Positions 7,943 to 17,333 of a stretch of 64,000 bases of DNA are shown piece after piece (positions within the stretch are counted from its first letter, which is position 1; each line of letters starts with the position of its first letter). Under the pieces are notes generated by a model. The model had not been told where the DNA came from. It saw nothing but the letters and a program-made list of their open reading frames with translations, and ran no database searches. The translations under genes and the position numbers were made by a program. This DNA is from an uncultured Bacteroidota bacterium (GTDB lineage: Bacteria; Bacteroidota; Bacteroidia; Chitinophagales; Chitinophagaceae), in contig CAIJXT010000004.1 of NCBI GenBank assembly GCA_903824665.1, forward strand, positions 1 to 64,000, written 5' to 3'.

Positions 7943-8059
7943 ATATTTTTAAGAACTTTCCCGCTAGCCTTGTTGCTTTTGGGATTGCAAAGATAAGGGC
8001 AGTTTTAGAAAAAACAAACTTGCTGACGTAAAAATTTTATCGCCATACCAAGGGGGTGT

Positions 8060-8210
8060 TGGTAGATAGTAGATAGGCGTTAGTAGATAGTCGAAAGTAT
8101 AAAGCTGAAAGTAAAAAGTAGATAGTGACTAGTAATTAGTCGATAGTCTAAAGTAGTGTGTCGCATTTAGAGTGTAGACAATTTAAAGTCTAAAGTCTGA
8201 TTTTGAGTGT
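8060..8210. repeat. Degenerate TAGATAGT simple-sequence repeats
   Basis: Irregular repeats of TAGTAGATAGT, TCGAAAGT and TCTAAAGT fill this part of the 417-base gap between tRNA-Gly and ccmB. The same words recur, inverted, at 14893-14945. Confidence 0.7.
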
Positions 8211-8261
8211 TGTTGGGTTATTGTTGTGGGACTATTGGGTAGTGTGCACTTTGCCAATTCC

Positions 8262-8337
8262 AAATTGCCAATCCTCTAATCCCTAATCCCGAATTCCTAA
8301 TCCCCAATCTCCCGATTCCTGTCTCCCAATTCCTGCT
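8262..8337. repeat. C-rich degenerate repeat with G-quadruplex potential
   Basis: Repeats built on CTAATCCC and CCAATTCC. The minus strand has five G-runs (8281-8283, 8288-8290, 8302-8305, 8311-8313, 8325-8327) within 47 bases, enough for a quadruplex just upstream of ccmB. Confidence 0.55.
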
Positions 8338-8359
8338 TATGCATATCTTTGGCACCAAC

Positions 8360-9016
8360 ATGGCTTCTGGTGCGTTTGTATCGCTGGTAAAGAAAGATCT
8401 GCTGATGGAGTGGCGGCAGAAGCATGCCCTGTTTGGGGTGTTGCTGTATGTAGGTGCTACTGTGTTTGTGGTGTATATGATGAACGGACAGCCAGATGCA
8501 CGGGTGTGGAATGCGCTGTTCTGGCTCACTCAGTTGTTTGTGGCGGTCAATTCTATGGCCAAGAGTTTTCTGCAGGAGCATCCGCACCGGTTCAGGTATT
8601 ACTTTACCATAGTTCGGCCTGCCACCTTCCTGCTGGCCAAGATGGTATACAGCACCGTACTGATGGTGATAATGTGTGCTATAAGCTTGCTGCTTTACAG
8701 CCTGATGCTGGGCTGGCCACTGATCAATACCGGTCTGTTCATTCTGATAGCTATTACGGGCAGCCTCAGCCTGTCTGTGGTATTCACGTTTCTTTCGGCA
8801 ATAGCGGCCAGGGCACAACAAAATGCATCGTTGATGGCGATACTCGGGTTTCCGCTGGTGACGCCGGTGCTGATGATACTGAGCAAGCTCGCCACTGCGG
8901 CTGTGCAGCCCGTGTACATGCCGGGCTGGTGGGGGCTGGCATTTGTGCTGCTGGGGCTGGACGTGCTCATCGTATTGCTGGGTGTGATCCTGTTTCCGTT
9001 TTTATGGCAGGAATAG
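8360..9016 (+). CDS. ccmB: Heme exporter protein CcmB
   Basis: About 218 residues, the usual length. The start MASGAFVSLVKKDLLMEWRQK matches the family N-terminus; an ATG at 8339 would add seven residues. Six membrane helices can be read, and the family motif around residues 60-75 (FWLTQLFVAVNSMAKSF) is present. CcmB is the membrane subunit of the CcmAB ABC transporter in system I cytochrome c maturation. In many Bacteroidota ccmC follows directly, but here the next gene is an unrelated secreted protein, so this copy stands alone. A quadruplex-prone repeat precedes it. Confidence 0.9.
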   Translation: MASGAFVSLVKKDLLMEWRQKHALFGVLLYVGATVFVVYMMNGQPDARVWNALFWLTQLFVAVNSMAKSFLQEHPHRFRYYFTIVRPATFLLAKMVYSTVLMVIMCAISLLLYSLMLGWPLINTGLFILIAITGSLSLSVVFTFLSAIAARAQQNASLMAILGFPLVTPVLMILSKLATAAVQPVYMPGWWGLAFVLLGLDVLIVLLGVILFPFLWQE

Positions 9017-9125
9017 GGTGACGTTTGATGTCAGGTGTGCTATACAGCTGTTAAAAAAATGTCGCAATTGATCTTTTTTCATCCGATGTTCGGTATATTT
9101 ACATGCTCAAAACAAAATCCGTTTT

Positions 9126-9377
9126 ATGAAAAAGATCATGTTATCCGTCCTTATTGCAGGTGTTGCTGTTTGTGGTGCTCAGGTAGCTGTTGCGCAGAGC
9201 CAGAAGGTTACCAACGCGCAGCCTGTGGTACAAAGTGCAACTACTACACTTGCCCAGGAAGAAGCCAAAAAAGCTAAACTGGAACAGGAAAAGCACTCAA
9301 AACCTGCTTCGCCTAAAGTAGAGGTATCCGGAACAAAGGCTGCAGCGCCAGCCACCAAACAGGCGCCAAAGAAGTAA
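9126..9377 (+). CDS. Small secreted Ala/Lys-rich protein
   Basis: 83 residues. A clear signal peptide (MKKIMLSVLIAGVAV, cleavage after AVAQ) is followed by a low-complexity tail rich in Ala, Lys, Pro and Gln with no recognisable domain. Secreted or periplasmic location is likely; function unknown. A candidate promoter upstream pairs TTG (9068-9070) with TATATTTA (9094-9101). The gene ends at a strong bidirectional terminator shared with parE, so it is a single-gene unit. Confidence 0.75.
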   Translation: MKKIMLSVLIAGVAVCGAQVAVAQSQKVTNAQPVVQSATTTLAQEEAKKAKLEQEKHSKPASPKVEVSGTKAAAPATKQAPKK

Positions 9378-9406
9378 TTCTTTTCGCAATTATTCTGAAA
9401 ATGGTT

Positions 9407-9445
9407 GTCCCCAACCTGCATTCACCGAATGCAGGTTGGGGACAT
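9407..9445. terminator. Bidirectional terminator between convergent genes
   Basis: 18-bp perfect stem (9407-9424 with 9428-9445, core CCCCAACCTGCA) and a 3-nt loop. It sits between the small secreted protein and parE, which converge. Confidence 0.8.
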
Positions 9446-9459
9446 TTAGTTTAATGGCA

Positions 9460-11355
9460 TTAGCCTACCTCTACTCCCAGTTCTTCTATCAGGTCTTTCT
9501 CTACCCGCAGGTTATTAATGATAAATACCTGCCTGTCGGGCGTGTTCTTACCCATATAGTATTCCAGTAGTTTTTGTATTTGTGCGTCCTGACTCAGCAG
9601 CACGGGGTCTTTGCGTATGTCTTCGCCAATAAACTGTGCAAATTCCTCGGGGCTTATCTCCCCAAGGCCTTTAAACCTGGTGATCTCTGCCTTGCTGCCT
9701 ATTTCGGCAATGGCACGTTGCCGCTCCTCATCGCTATAGCAATATAGTGTCTTTTGCTTGTTGCGTACCCTGAACAGTGGCGTCTGTAAGATATAGATAT
9801 GGTTGCCACGCACGAGGTCGGGGAAGAACTGCAGGAAGAAGGTCATAATGAGCAGCCTGATGTGCATCCCGTCAACATCGGCATCGGTGGCAATAACGAT
9901 ATTATTGTACCGGAGCCCCTCCAGTCCTTCTTCAATATTCAGCGCGTGCTGCAGCAGGTTGAACTCTTCATTTTCATACACCACTTTTTTGGTGAGTCCG
10001 TAGCAGTTGAGCGGCTTACCGCGCAGGCTGAACACGGCCTGGCTTTCTACGCTGCGACTTTTAGTGATACTGCCACTGGCGCTATCGCCCTCGGTGATGA
10101 AGATGGTAGATTCCAGTTGTTTCTGGTGATATTCGTCCCGGTTTTTTGCCGGTGGCTCGTCGTTGAGGTGTATGCGGCAGTCGCGCAGCTTTTTGTTGTG
10201 CAGATTGGCCTTTTTGGCGCGTTCATTGGCCAGCTTGCGTATGCCCGACAGCTCTTTGCGTTCGCGCTCGCTCTGTTCTATACGTTTCTTTAGTGCCTCG
10301 GCGGTAGCCGGGTTTTTATGCAGAAAGTTGTCGAGCTCCTTGCCCAGAAAGTCGGCAACAAAAGCCTTCATCGATGGGCCGCCTTCCCATACGTACTGCG
10401 AGCCCAGCTTGGTTTTGGTTTGCGACTCAAACACAGGCTCCTGTACACGCACCGATATTGCGGCACAGATGCTTTGCCTTACGTCAGACGCATCGTAGTC
10501 TTTTTTGTAGAAATCACGTATAGTCTTCACAAAGGCCTCGCGGAATGCGCCCTGGTGAGTACCGCCCTGCGTGGTGTGCTGCCCGTTTACAAACGAATAG
10601 ATATCCTCGCCATAGTCGCCGGTATGTGTTATGGCCACTTCTATGTCATTGGCTTTCAGGTGTATAATAGGGTAGCGCAGTGCGTCAGCATTCGTCTTGC
10701 GGGTCAGCAGATCCAGCAGGCCATTTTTTGATACAAAGTTGCGTCCGTTGAAGTGTATAAGCAGCCCGGCATTGAGAAAGCAATAGTTCCACACCTGGTT
10801 TTCGAGGTACTCGTGCAGGAAGTGGTAGTTCTTAAATACTGTTTCATCGGGCCTGAAAACGACCAGTGTGCCATTGTTTTCTGTAGTATCTGTCTCTTTG
10901 TGTTCCTTTGTAAGAATACCGCGTTCAAATTCTGCCACCTTTGTTCTGCCATCTCTGAAGGCGGCTACCTTGAAGTATTTGCTCAGAGCGTTTACTGCCT
11001 TTGTACCCACACCATTGAGGCCTACCGACTTCTGAAAGGCTTTGCTGTCGTACTTGGCACCTGTGTTGATCTTGCTCACCACATCTACTACTTTGCCCAG
11101 TGGTATTCCGCGGCCATAGTCGCGCACTGTAACACCGCCGTCGCTTACCAGCAGTTCCACGCGCTTGCCCTGCCCCATGGCAAATTCGTCTATACAGTTG
11201 TCCATCACCTCCTTCACAAGTACATATATACCATCGTCTACGCTGCTGCCATCGCCCAGCTTGCCTATATACATACCTGGACGCAGCCTTATGTGCTCCC
11301 GCCAGTCGAGCGACTTGATACTGTCTTCGTTGTATTGATTCTGTAATTCGGACAT
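9460..11355 (-). CDS. parE: DNA topoisomerase IV subunit B
   Basis: 631 residues. The GHKL ATPase has the Asn-containing motif [16 protein letters not shown] and the glycine-rich lid [10 protein letters not shown]. The TOPRIM domain shows [11 protein letters not shown] and [20 protein letters not shown] rather than EGDSAGGS favours ParE over GyrB, as does the length. With ParC it decatenates daughter chromosomes. parC is not adjacent in the window. Confidence 0.93.
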   Translation of the reverse strand: MSELQNQYNEDSIKSLDWREHIRLRPGMYIGKLGDGSSVDDGIYVLVKEVMDNCIDEFAMGQGKRVELLVSDGGVTVRDYGRGIPLGKVVDVVSKINTGAKYDSKAFQKSVGLNGVGTKAVNALSKYFKVAAFRDGRTKVAEFERGILTKEHKETDTTENNGTLVVFRPDETVFKNYHFLHEYLENQVWNYCFLNAGLLIHFNGRNFVSKNGLLDLLTRKTNADALRYPIIHLKANDIEVAITHTGDYGEDIYSFVNGQHTTQGGTHQGAFREAFVKTIRDFYKKDYDASDVRQSICAAISVRVQEPVFESQTKTKLGSQYVWEGGPSMKAFVADFLGKELDNFLHKNPATAEALKKRIEQSERERKELSGIRKLANERAKKANLHNKKLRDCRIHLNDEPPAKNRDEYHQKQLESTIFITEGDSASGSITKSRSVESQAVFSLRGKPLNCYGLTKKVVYENEEFNLLQHALNIEEGLEGLRYNNIVIATDADVDGMHIRLLIMTFFLQFFPDLVRGNHIYILQTPLFRVRNKQKTLYCYSDEERQRAIAEIGSKAEITRFKGLGEISPEEFAQFIGEDIRKDPVLLSQDAQIQKLLEYYMGKNTPDRQVFIINNLRVEKDLIEELGVEVG

Positions 11356-11515
11356 TTGCTGTTATTCGTAATTTGGTGTTTGGAATGAAATGTAAGGTCG
11401 GTGGATATTTTGGTTAATGCAGCAAAAATCAAAAAAAAGGGCTTCATTGCCAAGATGGTTGGCCAGAATGTGGATAACTTGCCGGTTGTATATCAATATA
11501 TTATCTTAACTCTTT

Positions 11516-12898
11516 ATGCCCCTTCAGTCGTTTATGCACAGCAGTAAGAATAATTTGCCTGCGGTTTTGCTGGGTGCGCTTTTCCTGTTGATTCCTGCAT
11601 TGTACAATGGCTACCCAATGGTAAACCCGGATACCGCCACCTATCTGGCGTCTGGTTTTTTACTGGAAACACCCTTCGACCGGCCTATTACTTACGGGCT
11701 AATGCTAAGGCTGCTGAGTTTGAATGGGTTTTCACTTTGGCTGGTAGTATTTACGCAGGCGGTTATTGTTTCGGGTTTGGTGGTTGCGGTAGTAAGGCAT
11801 GCCACCGGGGGCAGACCACACCTGCTGCAGGCTGTTGTGGTTTTGCTATTGCTTTCGGTGGGGTCGGGATTGTCGTGGGTGGTGTGCCAGGTAGGGCCCG
11901 ATGTCTTTACCCCTGTTGCTTTTCTCACCATGTTGCTCCTGCTGCTGTACAAAGGCGGCAACGGTGGCAGGGTGGGGTTGCACTTCCTGTTTTTTGTGGC
12001 GGTGGCCGTGCATATGTCGCACCCGGTCCTTATGGCGGGGACCTTGGTATTGCTATATCTGTGCCGTAGTTTTTTTGCTGCTGTAGCACACCCTAAGGTG
12101 AAAACCACTATTGTGGTGCTATTTGTGCTTTCGGTAGCTGGATTGGGCATCATGGGCTCGGCATTGTCCAAATCGCGCCATGTTTTTCTGATGGGGTCGC
12201 TGGTAGAGAAGGGTGTTGCCCGTCAATATCTCGACAATCAGTGTGGCACTCATAACTACCGTTTGTGCGCCTTCCGCGACCAGCTACCCGACAATGCCAG
12301 CGATTTTATTTGGTTGCCCGGCAGCCCGCTGTACAAAGCCGGCGATTGGGCGGGATCCAAAACTGAGTTTAATGCCATAACTCACGACATATTTACTACC
12401 CCTAAATACCTATTGCTTTTCGGGCGTGCGGCGGTAGAGGCAATATTGCGACAGCTGGTGATGTTTCACATAGGCGATGGCAATGAGGCTTTTTCACGGC
12501 AGTCAGTACTCACCGGGCGAATTGGTACTTACCTCCCGGGCAGCGAAGCCAGTTTTTTGGCATCCCGGCAAAATCGTGGTACGCTGTTGTCGGCATTTGT
12601 GGTGCCCAATTTAATGTTCAATATAATAGCCATCGTCAGCTTAATAATGCTTGTTATAATGACCATCGGAAGGAAGATAGCCCTGCCTGTCAGGTTTATA
12701 TTGTTCGTTTTTGGAATAGGTATATTATTCAATGCCGCCGATTGCGCGGTACTGAGCTGCGTGCTTGGCAGGTATGGATGCCGTATGATGTGGTTATTAC
12801 CGTTTTGCACCCTACTGGTATACCTGGCCCGATGCGGGAAACGCGGACTACCACCCACTGGCGAGCACATCGGCGATGTGCATAGTGCGAATAGGTAG
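11516..12898 (+). CDS. Polytopic membrane protein, possible GT-C fold
   Basis: 460 residues with about ten or more hydrophobic helices spread over the whole length. Not recognised by name. The first extracytoplasmic loop has NPDTATYLASG, placed like the acidic motif of GT-C glycosyltransferases, which is the only hint of activity. A soluble insert with Cys residues occupies about 235-280. The last 51 bases overlap the convergent Fe-S protein gene. A second Met seven residues in is an alternative start. Function should be treated as unknown. Confidence 0.7.
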   Translation: MPLQSFMHSSKNNLPAVLLGALFLLIPALYNGYPMVNPDTATYLASGFLLETPFDRPITYGLMLRLLSLNGFSLWLVVFTQAVIVSGLVVAVVRHATGGRPHLLQAVVVLLLLSVGSGLSWVVCQVGPDVFTPVAFLTMLLLLLYKGGNGGRVGLHFLFFVAVAVHMSHPVLMAGTLVLLYLCRSFFAAVAHPKVKTTIVVLFVLSVAGLGIMGSALSKSRHVFLMGSLVEKGVARQYLDNQCGTHNYRLCAFRDQLPDNASDFIWLPGSPLYKAGDWAGSKTEFNAITHDIFTTPKYLLLFGRAAVEAILRQLVMFHIGDGNEAFSRQSVLTGRIGTYLPGSEASFLASRQNRGTLLSAFVVPNLMFNIIAIVSLIMLVIMTIGRKIALPVRFILFVFGIGILFNAADCAVLSCVLGRYGCRMMWLLPFCTLLVYLARCGKRGLPPTGEHIGDVHSANR

Positions 12899-13567
12899 CT
12901 TATGATTGTCTATGTAGCCCTGCATGTGCATCATGCACGATACGTCTGTTGTAATAATATATTTGGCGCCGGTTTCCATGGCACTTTTCACTTTTACCTG
13001 AGCCATCCCTACCGAAATTGCTTCGTATTTTACAGCAAAGGTGCCGCCAAAGCCGCAGCAGGTTTCGCACTCGGCCATTTCTACCAGTTCCAGTCCACCT
13101 ACATTGGACAGCAGTTTGCGGGGGGCAGCCTTTATACCACACTCCCGCAGAGCACCACAGGCATCGTGGTAGGTAGCCTTGCAGCTCATTACTGCGCCTA
13201 CATCTTCTTTCTTAAGAACTCCCGTGATAAACTCTGTGAATTCCATTGCATTGCCCTGTACCTGATTGCAGAGGTTGTGCTCGCTGCTGTTCTCAAATAG
13301 CTTGTCGTAACAGTTACGTATATAGCCCGTACACGATCCGCTGGGGCTTACTATATAGGTTTGTTCGCTGAAGTCGTGCAGGAATTTTGTAGCCACAGAT
13401 TTAGCTTCGTCGCGATAGCCGGCATTGTAAGCAGGTTGGCCGCAGCAGGTTTGTTTGGTGTTGTATTGCACCTCGCAACCCAGTTTTTCCAGCACTTTTA
13501 CCATGTTCATACCCGTTTCGGGGTAAAGCTGGTCTACAAAACATGGTATAAATAATTGCACTTTCAT
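12848..13567 (-). CDS. LutA/YkgE-type (Fe-S)-binding oxidoreductase subunit
   Basis: 239 residues from the ATG at 13567 (MKVQLFIPCFVDQ, the family N-terminus). Two CCG domains are seen: CFVDQLYPETG with QTCCGQPAYN, and YHDACGALRECG with ETCCGFGG. These ligate an Fe-S cluster or substrate in lactate-utilisation protein A and related heterodisulfide-reductase-like subunits. LutB and LutC are not adjacent, so the substrate is open. Its 3' end overlaps the convergent membrane-protein gene by 51 bases. Confidence 0.88.
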   Translation of the reverse strand: MKVQLFIPCFVDQLYPETGMNMVKVLEKLGCEVQYNTKQTCCGQPAYNAGYRDEAKSVATKFLHDFSEQTYIVSPSGSCTGYIRNCYDKLFENSSEHNLCNQVQGNAMEFTEFITGVLKKEDVGAVMSCKATYHDACGALRECGIKAAPRKLLSNVGGLELVEMAECETCCGFGGTFAVKYEAISVGMAQVKVKSAMETGAKYIITTDVSCMMHMQGYIDNHKLPIRTMHIADVLASGW

Positions 13568-13879
13568 TGCGGTTCTATGTTGGTTTAATGCCCTGCCGCA
13601 GGCAGGCAAATGTAAAAAAGTAAACACTTTCACCCCGTTTTTTATTGAGGCAGCGGCAGGCAACAAAAATACAAAATCGTTGCACCGGATTGGTTTTGTT
13701 TTTTTTGAGGTGTTTGGTTCTCGTTGGCGAACGTATGGGCCGATAGATTGCTGTAAATTTGTCTGCTGCTCCTACAATAGCTGCTGCCGCCCGATTACAC
13801 TTCCCAGATTCTGAATATTTGTATTTTGTTGTAGGGTTTTTGGTGCTGTTTACCTACCTTTGCACTCCATTTCAGCATT
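13568..13879. other. Divergent intergenic region between Fe-S protein and prs
   Basis: 312 bases without a gene. It holds the promoter of the Fe-S protein, a small CCTGCC/GGCAGG hairpin (13592-13606) in its leader, and a near-consensus -7 element TACCTTGC just upstream of prs. Confidence 0.55.
13607..13614 (-). promoter_or_regulatory. -7 promoter element TACATTTG (minus)
   Basis: Exact TAnnTTTG on the minus strand, 39 bases before the Fe-S protein start at 13567; supports that start. Confidence 0.5.
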
Positions 13880-14824
13880 ATGGATTCATCAGTTAAGATA
13901 TTTTCCGGTACAGGCTCTACTTACCTTGCAGAACAGATCGCGAAAAGTTTCGGTAAAAGCCTTGGTGCGCTTACCATTCAGAAGTTCAGCGACGGCGAGT
14001 TTCAGCCTGTGTTTCAGGAGTCTATCCGTGGCGATTATGTTTTTCTGGTGCAGTCTACGTTTTCTCCGTCAGACAACCTCATGGAGCTGCTGATGATGAT
14101 CGATGCAGCCCGCAGAGCATCTGCAGGTTACATCACAGCTGTTATACCTTACTTCGGTTTTGCCCGTCAGGATCGTAAGGACAAGCCGCGTGTTGCAATT
14201 GCCTCCAAGCTGGTTGCCAACCTGCTCACCGTGGCCGGAGCCAACAGGGTAATGACCATGGACCTGCACGCACCGCAGATACAGGGCTTCTTTGATATTC
14301 CGGTTGACCATCTGGATTCATCAGCCATATTTATTCCGTTTATCGAAAAGCTAGCTATCGATAACCTCATCTTCGCATCGCCCGATGTAGGCAGTACCAA
14401 CCGCGTACGCGAGGTGGCCAAGTATTTTGAGGTAGATATGGTGATCTGCGACAAGCAGCGCAAGCGTGCCAATGAGATAGCAGCTATGACCGTGATAGGA
14501 GATGTGTCTGGGCGTAATGTAGTGCTGATAGACGATATATGCGATACGGCTGGTACACTTTGCAAGTCGGCGGCAATACTGCGCGAGCGTGGTGCGCTGT
14601 CGGTAAGGGCATTCTGTACCCACCCGGTACTGAGCGGCAATGCCTACGAAAACATAGCCAACTCGCAGCTTGAAGAACTGGTAGTATGTGACACAATACC
14701 GTTGAAAAAACAAACTGATAAGATAAAAGTATTGCCCACCGGCGACCTGTTTGCAGTAGCCATTCGCAATACGTTTGAGAACAAGTCAATAAGCTCGCTG
14801 TTTATACACAGCAATAGGAAGTAA
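13880..14824 (+). CDS. prs: Ribose-phosphate pyrophosphokinase
   Basis: 314 residues, the usual length. Family motifs are all present: FSDGEFQPVFQESIRG, IPYFGFARQDRKDKPR (ATP site), MDLHAPQIQGFF, and the PRPP loop VVLIDDICDTAGTL near residue 215. It makes PRPP from ribose 5-phosphate and ATP for nucleotide, His and Trp synthesis. rplY lies downstream across a 251-base gap. Confidence 0.97.
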   Translation: MDSSVKIFSGTGSTYLAEQIAKSFGKSLGALTIQKFSDGEFQPVFQESIRGDYVFLVQSTFSPSDNLMELLMMIDAARRASAGYITAVIPYFGFARQDRKDKPRVAIASKLVANLLTVAGANRVMTMDLHAPQIQGFFDIPVDHLDSSAIFIPFIEKLAIDNLIFASPDVGSTNRVREVAKYFEVDMVICDKQRKRANEIAAMTVIGDVSGRNVVLIDDICDTAGTLCKSAAILRERGALSVRAFCTHPVLSGNAYENIANSQLEELVVCDTIPLKKQTDKIKVLPTGDLFAVAIRNTFENKSISSLFIHSNRK

Positions 14825-14892
14825 TGAGTTAAATGTGACTAAGGAAAGGAAATAGAAGATAAGGAAAGAAAACGCAAAGCGTAAGTGATGGC

Positions 14893-14945
14893 AACACAGC
14901 TTTCGACTTTCGACTAACGACTATCTACTAAATACTAAAAACTAA
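14893..14945. repeat. Inverted copy of TAGATAGT simple repeats
   Basis: Reads as the reverse complement of words at 8060-8160 (shared TAGTAGATAGTCG and GTCGAAAGT), between prs and rplY. Confidence 0.55.
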
Positions 14946-14949
14946 ATTA

Positions 14950-15075
14950 AAGATCTGTTTATACAAAAAAATCCACCCCCCGAACTGACAGGGGAAACCT
15001 TTATTAAGAATCAGAATTCAACGACCGGATGTTAGGTGGGTATACGACCGGCGCTGAATGACAAAAACACTAAAA
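14950..15075 (+). promoter_or_regulatory. Candidate rplY leader
   Basis: The region ahead of rplY holds a CCCC/GGGG pairing (about 14976-14994) and an 8-base direct repeat ACGACCGG (15021-15028 and 15044-15051). Ribosomal protein genes are often self-regulated through leaders; that use here is inference. Confidence 0.25.
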
Positions 15076-15717
15076 ATGAAGAGTGTAAAAATTGAAGGAA
15101 CAAAAAGAAGCGAACTCGGCAAAAAAGCTACGCGCCGCATTCGTTCTGAGCAGCAGGTACCGGCCGTGATCTATGGCGGTAAAGAAACAATTCACTTCAG
15201 CGCACCGCTGATGTCTTTCCGTACCCTGGTATACACACCAGAGTTTCAGATCGCAGAAATCGTGCTTGATGGTGTTACTTACCGTTCTATCCTGAAGGAC
15301 ATCCAGTTTGATGTGCTTACAGATGAGCTGGCACACATTGACTTCCTGGAGCTGGTAGAAGACAACAAGGTGATCGCAAACCTGCCACTGCACTTTACTG
15401 GTCAGTCGCAGGGTGTAAAAGACGGTGGTCGTCTGGAACTCAAGATCAAGTCACTGAAGGTGCGTACGTACCCCAAGTACCTGAAAGAGCATATCGAAGT
15501 GAAAATAGACAATCTGCAATTGCATGGCAACATCCGCGTACAGGACGTACAGGAAGAGCATATGGAGATCCTCAACTCTCCACGTATACCTATCGCATCG
15601 GTAGTGACTACGCGTGCACTGCGCCAGGCCGATAGCGAAGCAGCAGCAGCTACAGGTGGCAAAGCAGCACCTGCAAAAGCAGCAGCAGCGCCAAAGGCAG
15701 CAGCACCTAAAAAATAA
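15076..15717 (+). CDS. rplY: 50S ribosomal protein L25 (Ctc form)
   Basis: 213 residues from ATG 15076; a start at 15058 would add six residues. The N-terminal L25 domain (MKSVKIEGTKRSELGKKATR, VPAVIYGG) binds 5S rRNA and is followed by the TL5/Ctc beta domain (VHFTGQSQGVKDGGRLE-like segment). The tail is an Ala/Lys-rich stretch common in this phylum. It ends at a strong terminator. Confidence 0.95.
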   Translation: MKSVKIEGTKRSELGKKATRRIRSEQQVPAVIYGGKETIHFSAPLMSFRTLVYTPEFQIAEIVLDGVTYRSILKDIQFDVLTDELAHIDFLELVEDNKVIANLPLHFTGQSQGVKDGGRLELKIKSLKVRTYPKYLKEHIEVKIDNLQLHGNIRVQDVQEEHMEILNSPRIPIASVVTTRALRQADSEAAAATGGKAAPAKAAAAPKAAAPKK

Positions 15718-15739
15718 GTTCAGTTTAAGCTGTTATATA

Positions 15740-15770
15740 AATGCACTCCTTAACCGGGGTGCATTTTTTT
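15740..15770 (+). terminator. rplY terminator
   Basis: 10-bp stem AATGCACTCC/GGGGTGCATT (15740-15749 with 15756-15765) with one G-T pair, then a run of T. Confidence 0.88.
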
Positions 15771-15926
15771 TGTGGGTGGGTGGGGTGGACTTAAATTACC
15801 AACTATAAAGTTTGGGGACATAAAAGTCTGGGAAAATGAAAATGTCAGGCAGCGATTTGGTAACTTATCAGAAAACGATGTGCAGATACCTTAGGTCCAG
15901 AAACAACAGCAACGCCAACACACAAC

Positions 15927-15952
15927 AAAAAAAGGACGCACGTTGTGCATCC
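15927..15952 (-). terminator. rplS terminator
   Basis: On the minus strand GGATGCAC pairs with GTGCGTCC (15945-15952 with 15934-15941) through one U-G wobble, followed by seven T. On the plus strand the same position is a C-A mismatch, so it works for rplS. Confidence 0.8.
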
Positions 15953-15976
15953 TTTTTAATATTGTTGCTAAGTGAA

Positions 15977-16351
15977 TTATGCTTTCTTACGGGCAGAAGC
16001 GTGTATTTGCTTCTTTTCCTTGATACGTGCAGATTTACCTGAGCGCTCGCGCAGATAGAACAGCTTGGCACGACGTACACGGCCAGCTTTATGCAGTACT
16101 ATGGAGTCGATGTTTGGCGAAAACAGCGGGAAAAGACGCTCTACACCTACACCATCCGACATTTTACGTACGGTGAAAGTCTGTGTATGACCGGTTCCCT
16201 GGCGCTTAAGCACATCGCCTTTGAAAGACTGGATACGCTCTTTATTGCCCTCTACGATCTTATAGTTTACAGTGACGTTGTCACCTGCTTTGAATTTCGG
16301 GAATTCTTTCTTCGCGGTTAGTTGTTCGTGTACAAAAGCTACTGCTTCCAT
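15977..16351 (-). CDS. rplS: 50S ribosomal protein L19
   Basis: 124 residues. [50 protein letters not shown] and [21 protein letters not shown] are the standard L19 blocks, at the 30S-50S interface. Usual partners trmD and rimM are not adjacent; it is a single gene with its own promoter and terminator. Confidence 0.97.
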   Translation of the reverse strand: MEAVAFVHEQLTAKKEFPKFKAGDNVTVNYKIVEGNKERIQSFKGDVLKRQGTGHTQTFTVRKMSDGVGVERLFPLFSPNIDSIVLHKAGRVRRAKLFYLRERSGKSARIKEKKQIHASARKKA

Positions 16352-16374
16352 TTGTTTATGAATTTTTCGGACTG

Positions 16375-16382
16375 CAAAGGTA
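16375..16382 (-). promoter_or_regulatory. -7 promoter element TACCTTTG (minus)
   Basis: Exact TAnnTTTG on the minus strand, 23 bases before the rplS start codon. Confidence 0.55.
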
Positions 16383-16545
16383 GGGATAATGCAGGAAATA
16401 AAAAATAAAAAATTACTTCATTTTCGAAATTGGCCATACAAAGGCACTACACTGCAAAGATAAATCAATTAAACGGGTATAAAATGCCAATGTCTTTCTA
16501 TTTTTACCGCTCCGGCCCGTCTGATAATGACGGAAAATGACATAT

Positions 16546-17304
16546 ATGATACGCCTCAGCGTAATAGTGATCACCTATAACGAAGAAAAGAACCTCGCCC
16601 GCTGTCTGGAGTCGGTGGCCGGTATAGCCGATGAGCTGGTGGTGGTAGACAGTGCGTCTACCGACAGCACACCTGCTATCGCCCGGTCGTACAATGCCCG
16701 GTTTATTGATCACCCGTTTGAGGGGTATGCCCGGCAGAAGATGTTTGCCACTGCGCAGGCCACCAACGACTGGGTATTGTCGCTGGATGCAGATGAGGAG
16801 CTAACCCCGGCACTTAAAGCAGCCATACTGGCCGTGAAAAACCAGCCCACCTGCGATGTATACCGTATGCCCAGGCTCACCAACTACTGCGGCAAGTGGA
16901 TAAAGCACTGCGGCTGGTATCCCGACTACCAGACCCGGCTCTACAACCGGACCAGGGGCGAATGGCAAGACCTGAAGGTGCACGAATACTGGAAACCGGC
17001 AGCTGATGCAAGGGTGGGTATGCTAGCTGCAGACCTGCTGCACTACAGCTTTGATACCATAGGTAGCCACCTGAACAAGATAAACAAGTACACAGAGCTG
17101 GCCGCACAGGCAGCCGCCGCTCGCGGTAAGACAGCGGGTATCGCCAAAATCATTTTTTCGCCACTGTGGCATTTCATTAGCGAGTATTTCTTCAGGCTTG
17201 GTTTTCTCGATGGGTTTTATGGCTTTGTCATTTGCCGTTTGTCGGCATACAGTGCGTTTTTGAAGTACACACGTATCAGGGAGTATAGCCGTCGACAGCG
17301 CTGA
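16546..17304 (+). CDS. Family 2 glycosyltransferase (WaaE-like)
   Basis: 252 residues from ATG 16546 (an ATG at 16537 is possible). The GT-A domain shows VIVITYNEEKNL, the nucleotide-binding VVDSASTDST and the metal site LSLDADEEL. The conserved C-terminal block WYPDYQTRLYNRTRG and VHEYWK matches the LPS core beta-glucosyl/heptosyl transferase group (WaaE/KdtX type). It probably adds a sugar to lipopolysaccharide or another envelope glycan at the inner face of the membrane. Acceptor unknown. Confidence 0.88.
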   Translation: MIRLSVIVITYNEEKNLARCLESVAGIADELVVVDSASTDSTPAIARSYNARFIDHPFEGYARQKMFATAQATNDWVLSLDADEELTPALKAAILAVKNQPTCDVYRMPRLTNYCGKWIKHCGWYPDYQTRLYNRTRGEWQDLKVHEYWKPAADARVGMLAADLLHYSFDTIGSHLNKINKYTELAAQAAAARGKTAGIAKIIFSPLWHFISEYFFRLGFLDGFYGFVICRLSAYSAFLKYTRIREYSRRQR

Positions 17305-17333
17305 TTGCAGCCCCCGGCAGAAAATTAGCGATC

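Noticed and set aside
9799-10731. Long plus-strand frames opposite parE
   Set aside because: They are antisense shadows of a clear housekeeping gene.
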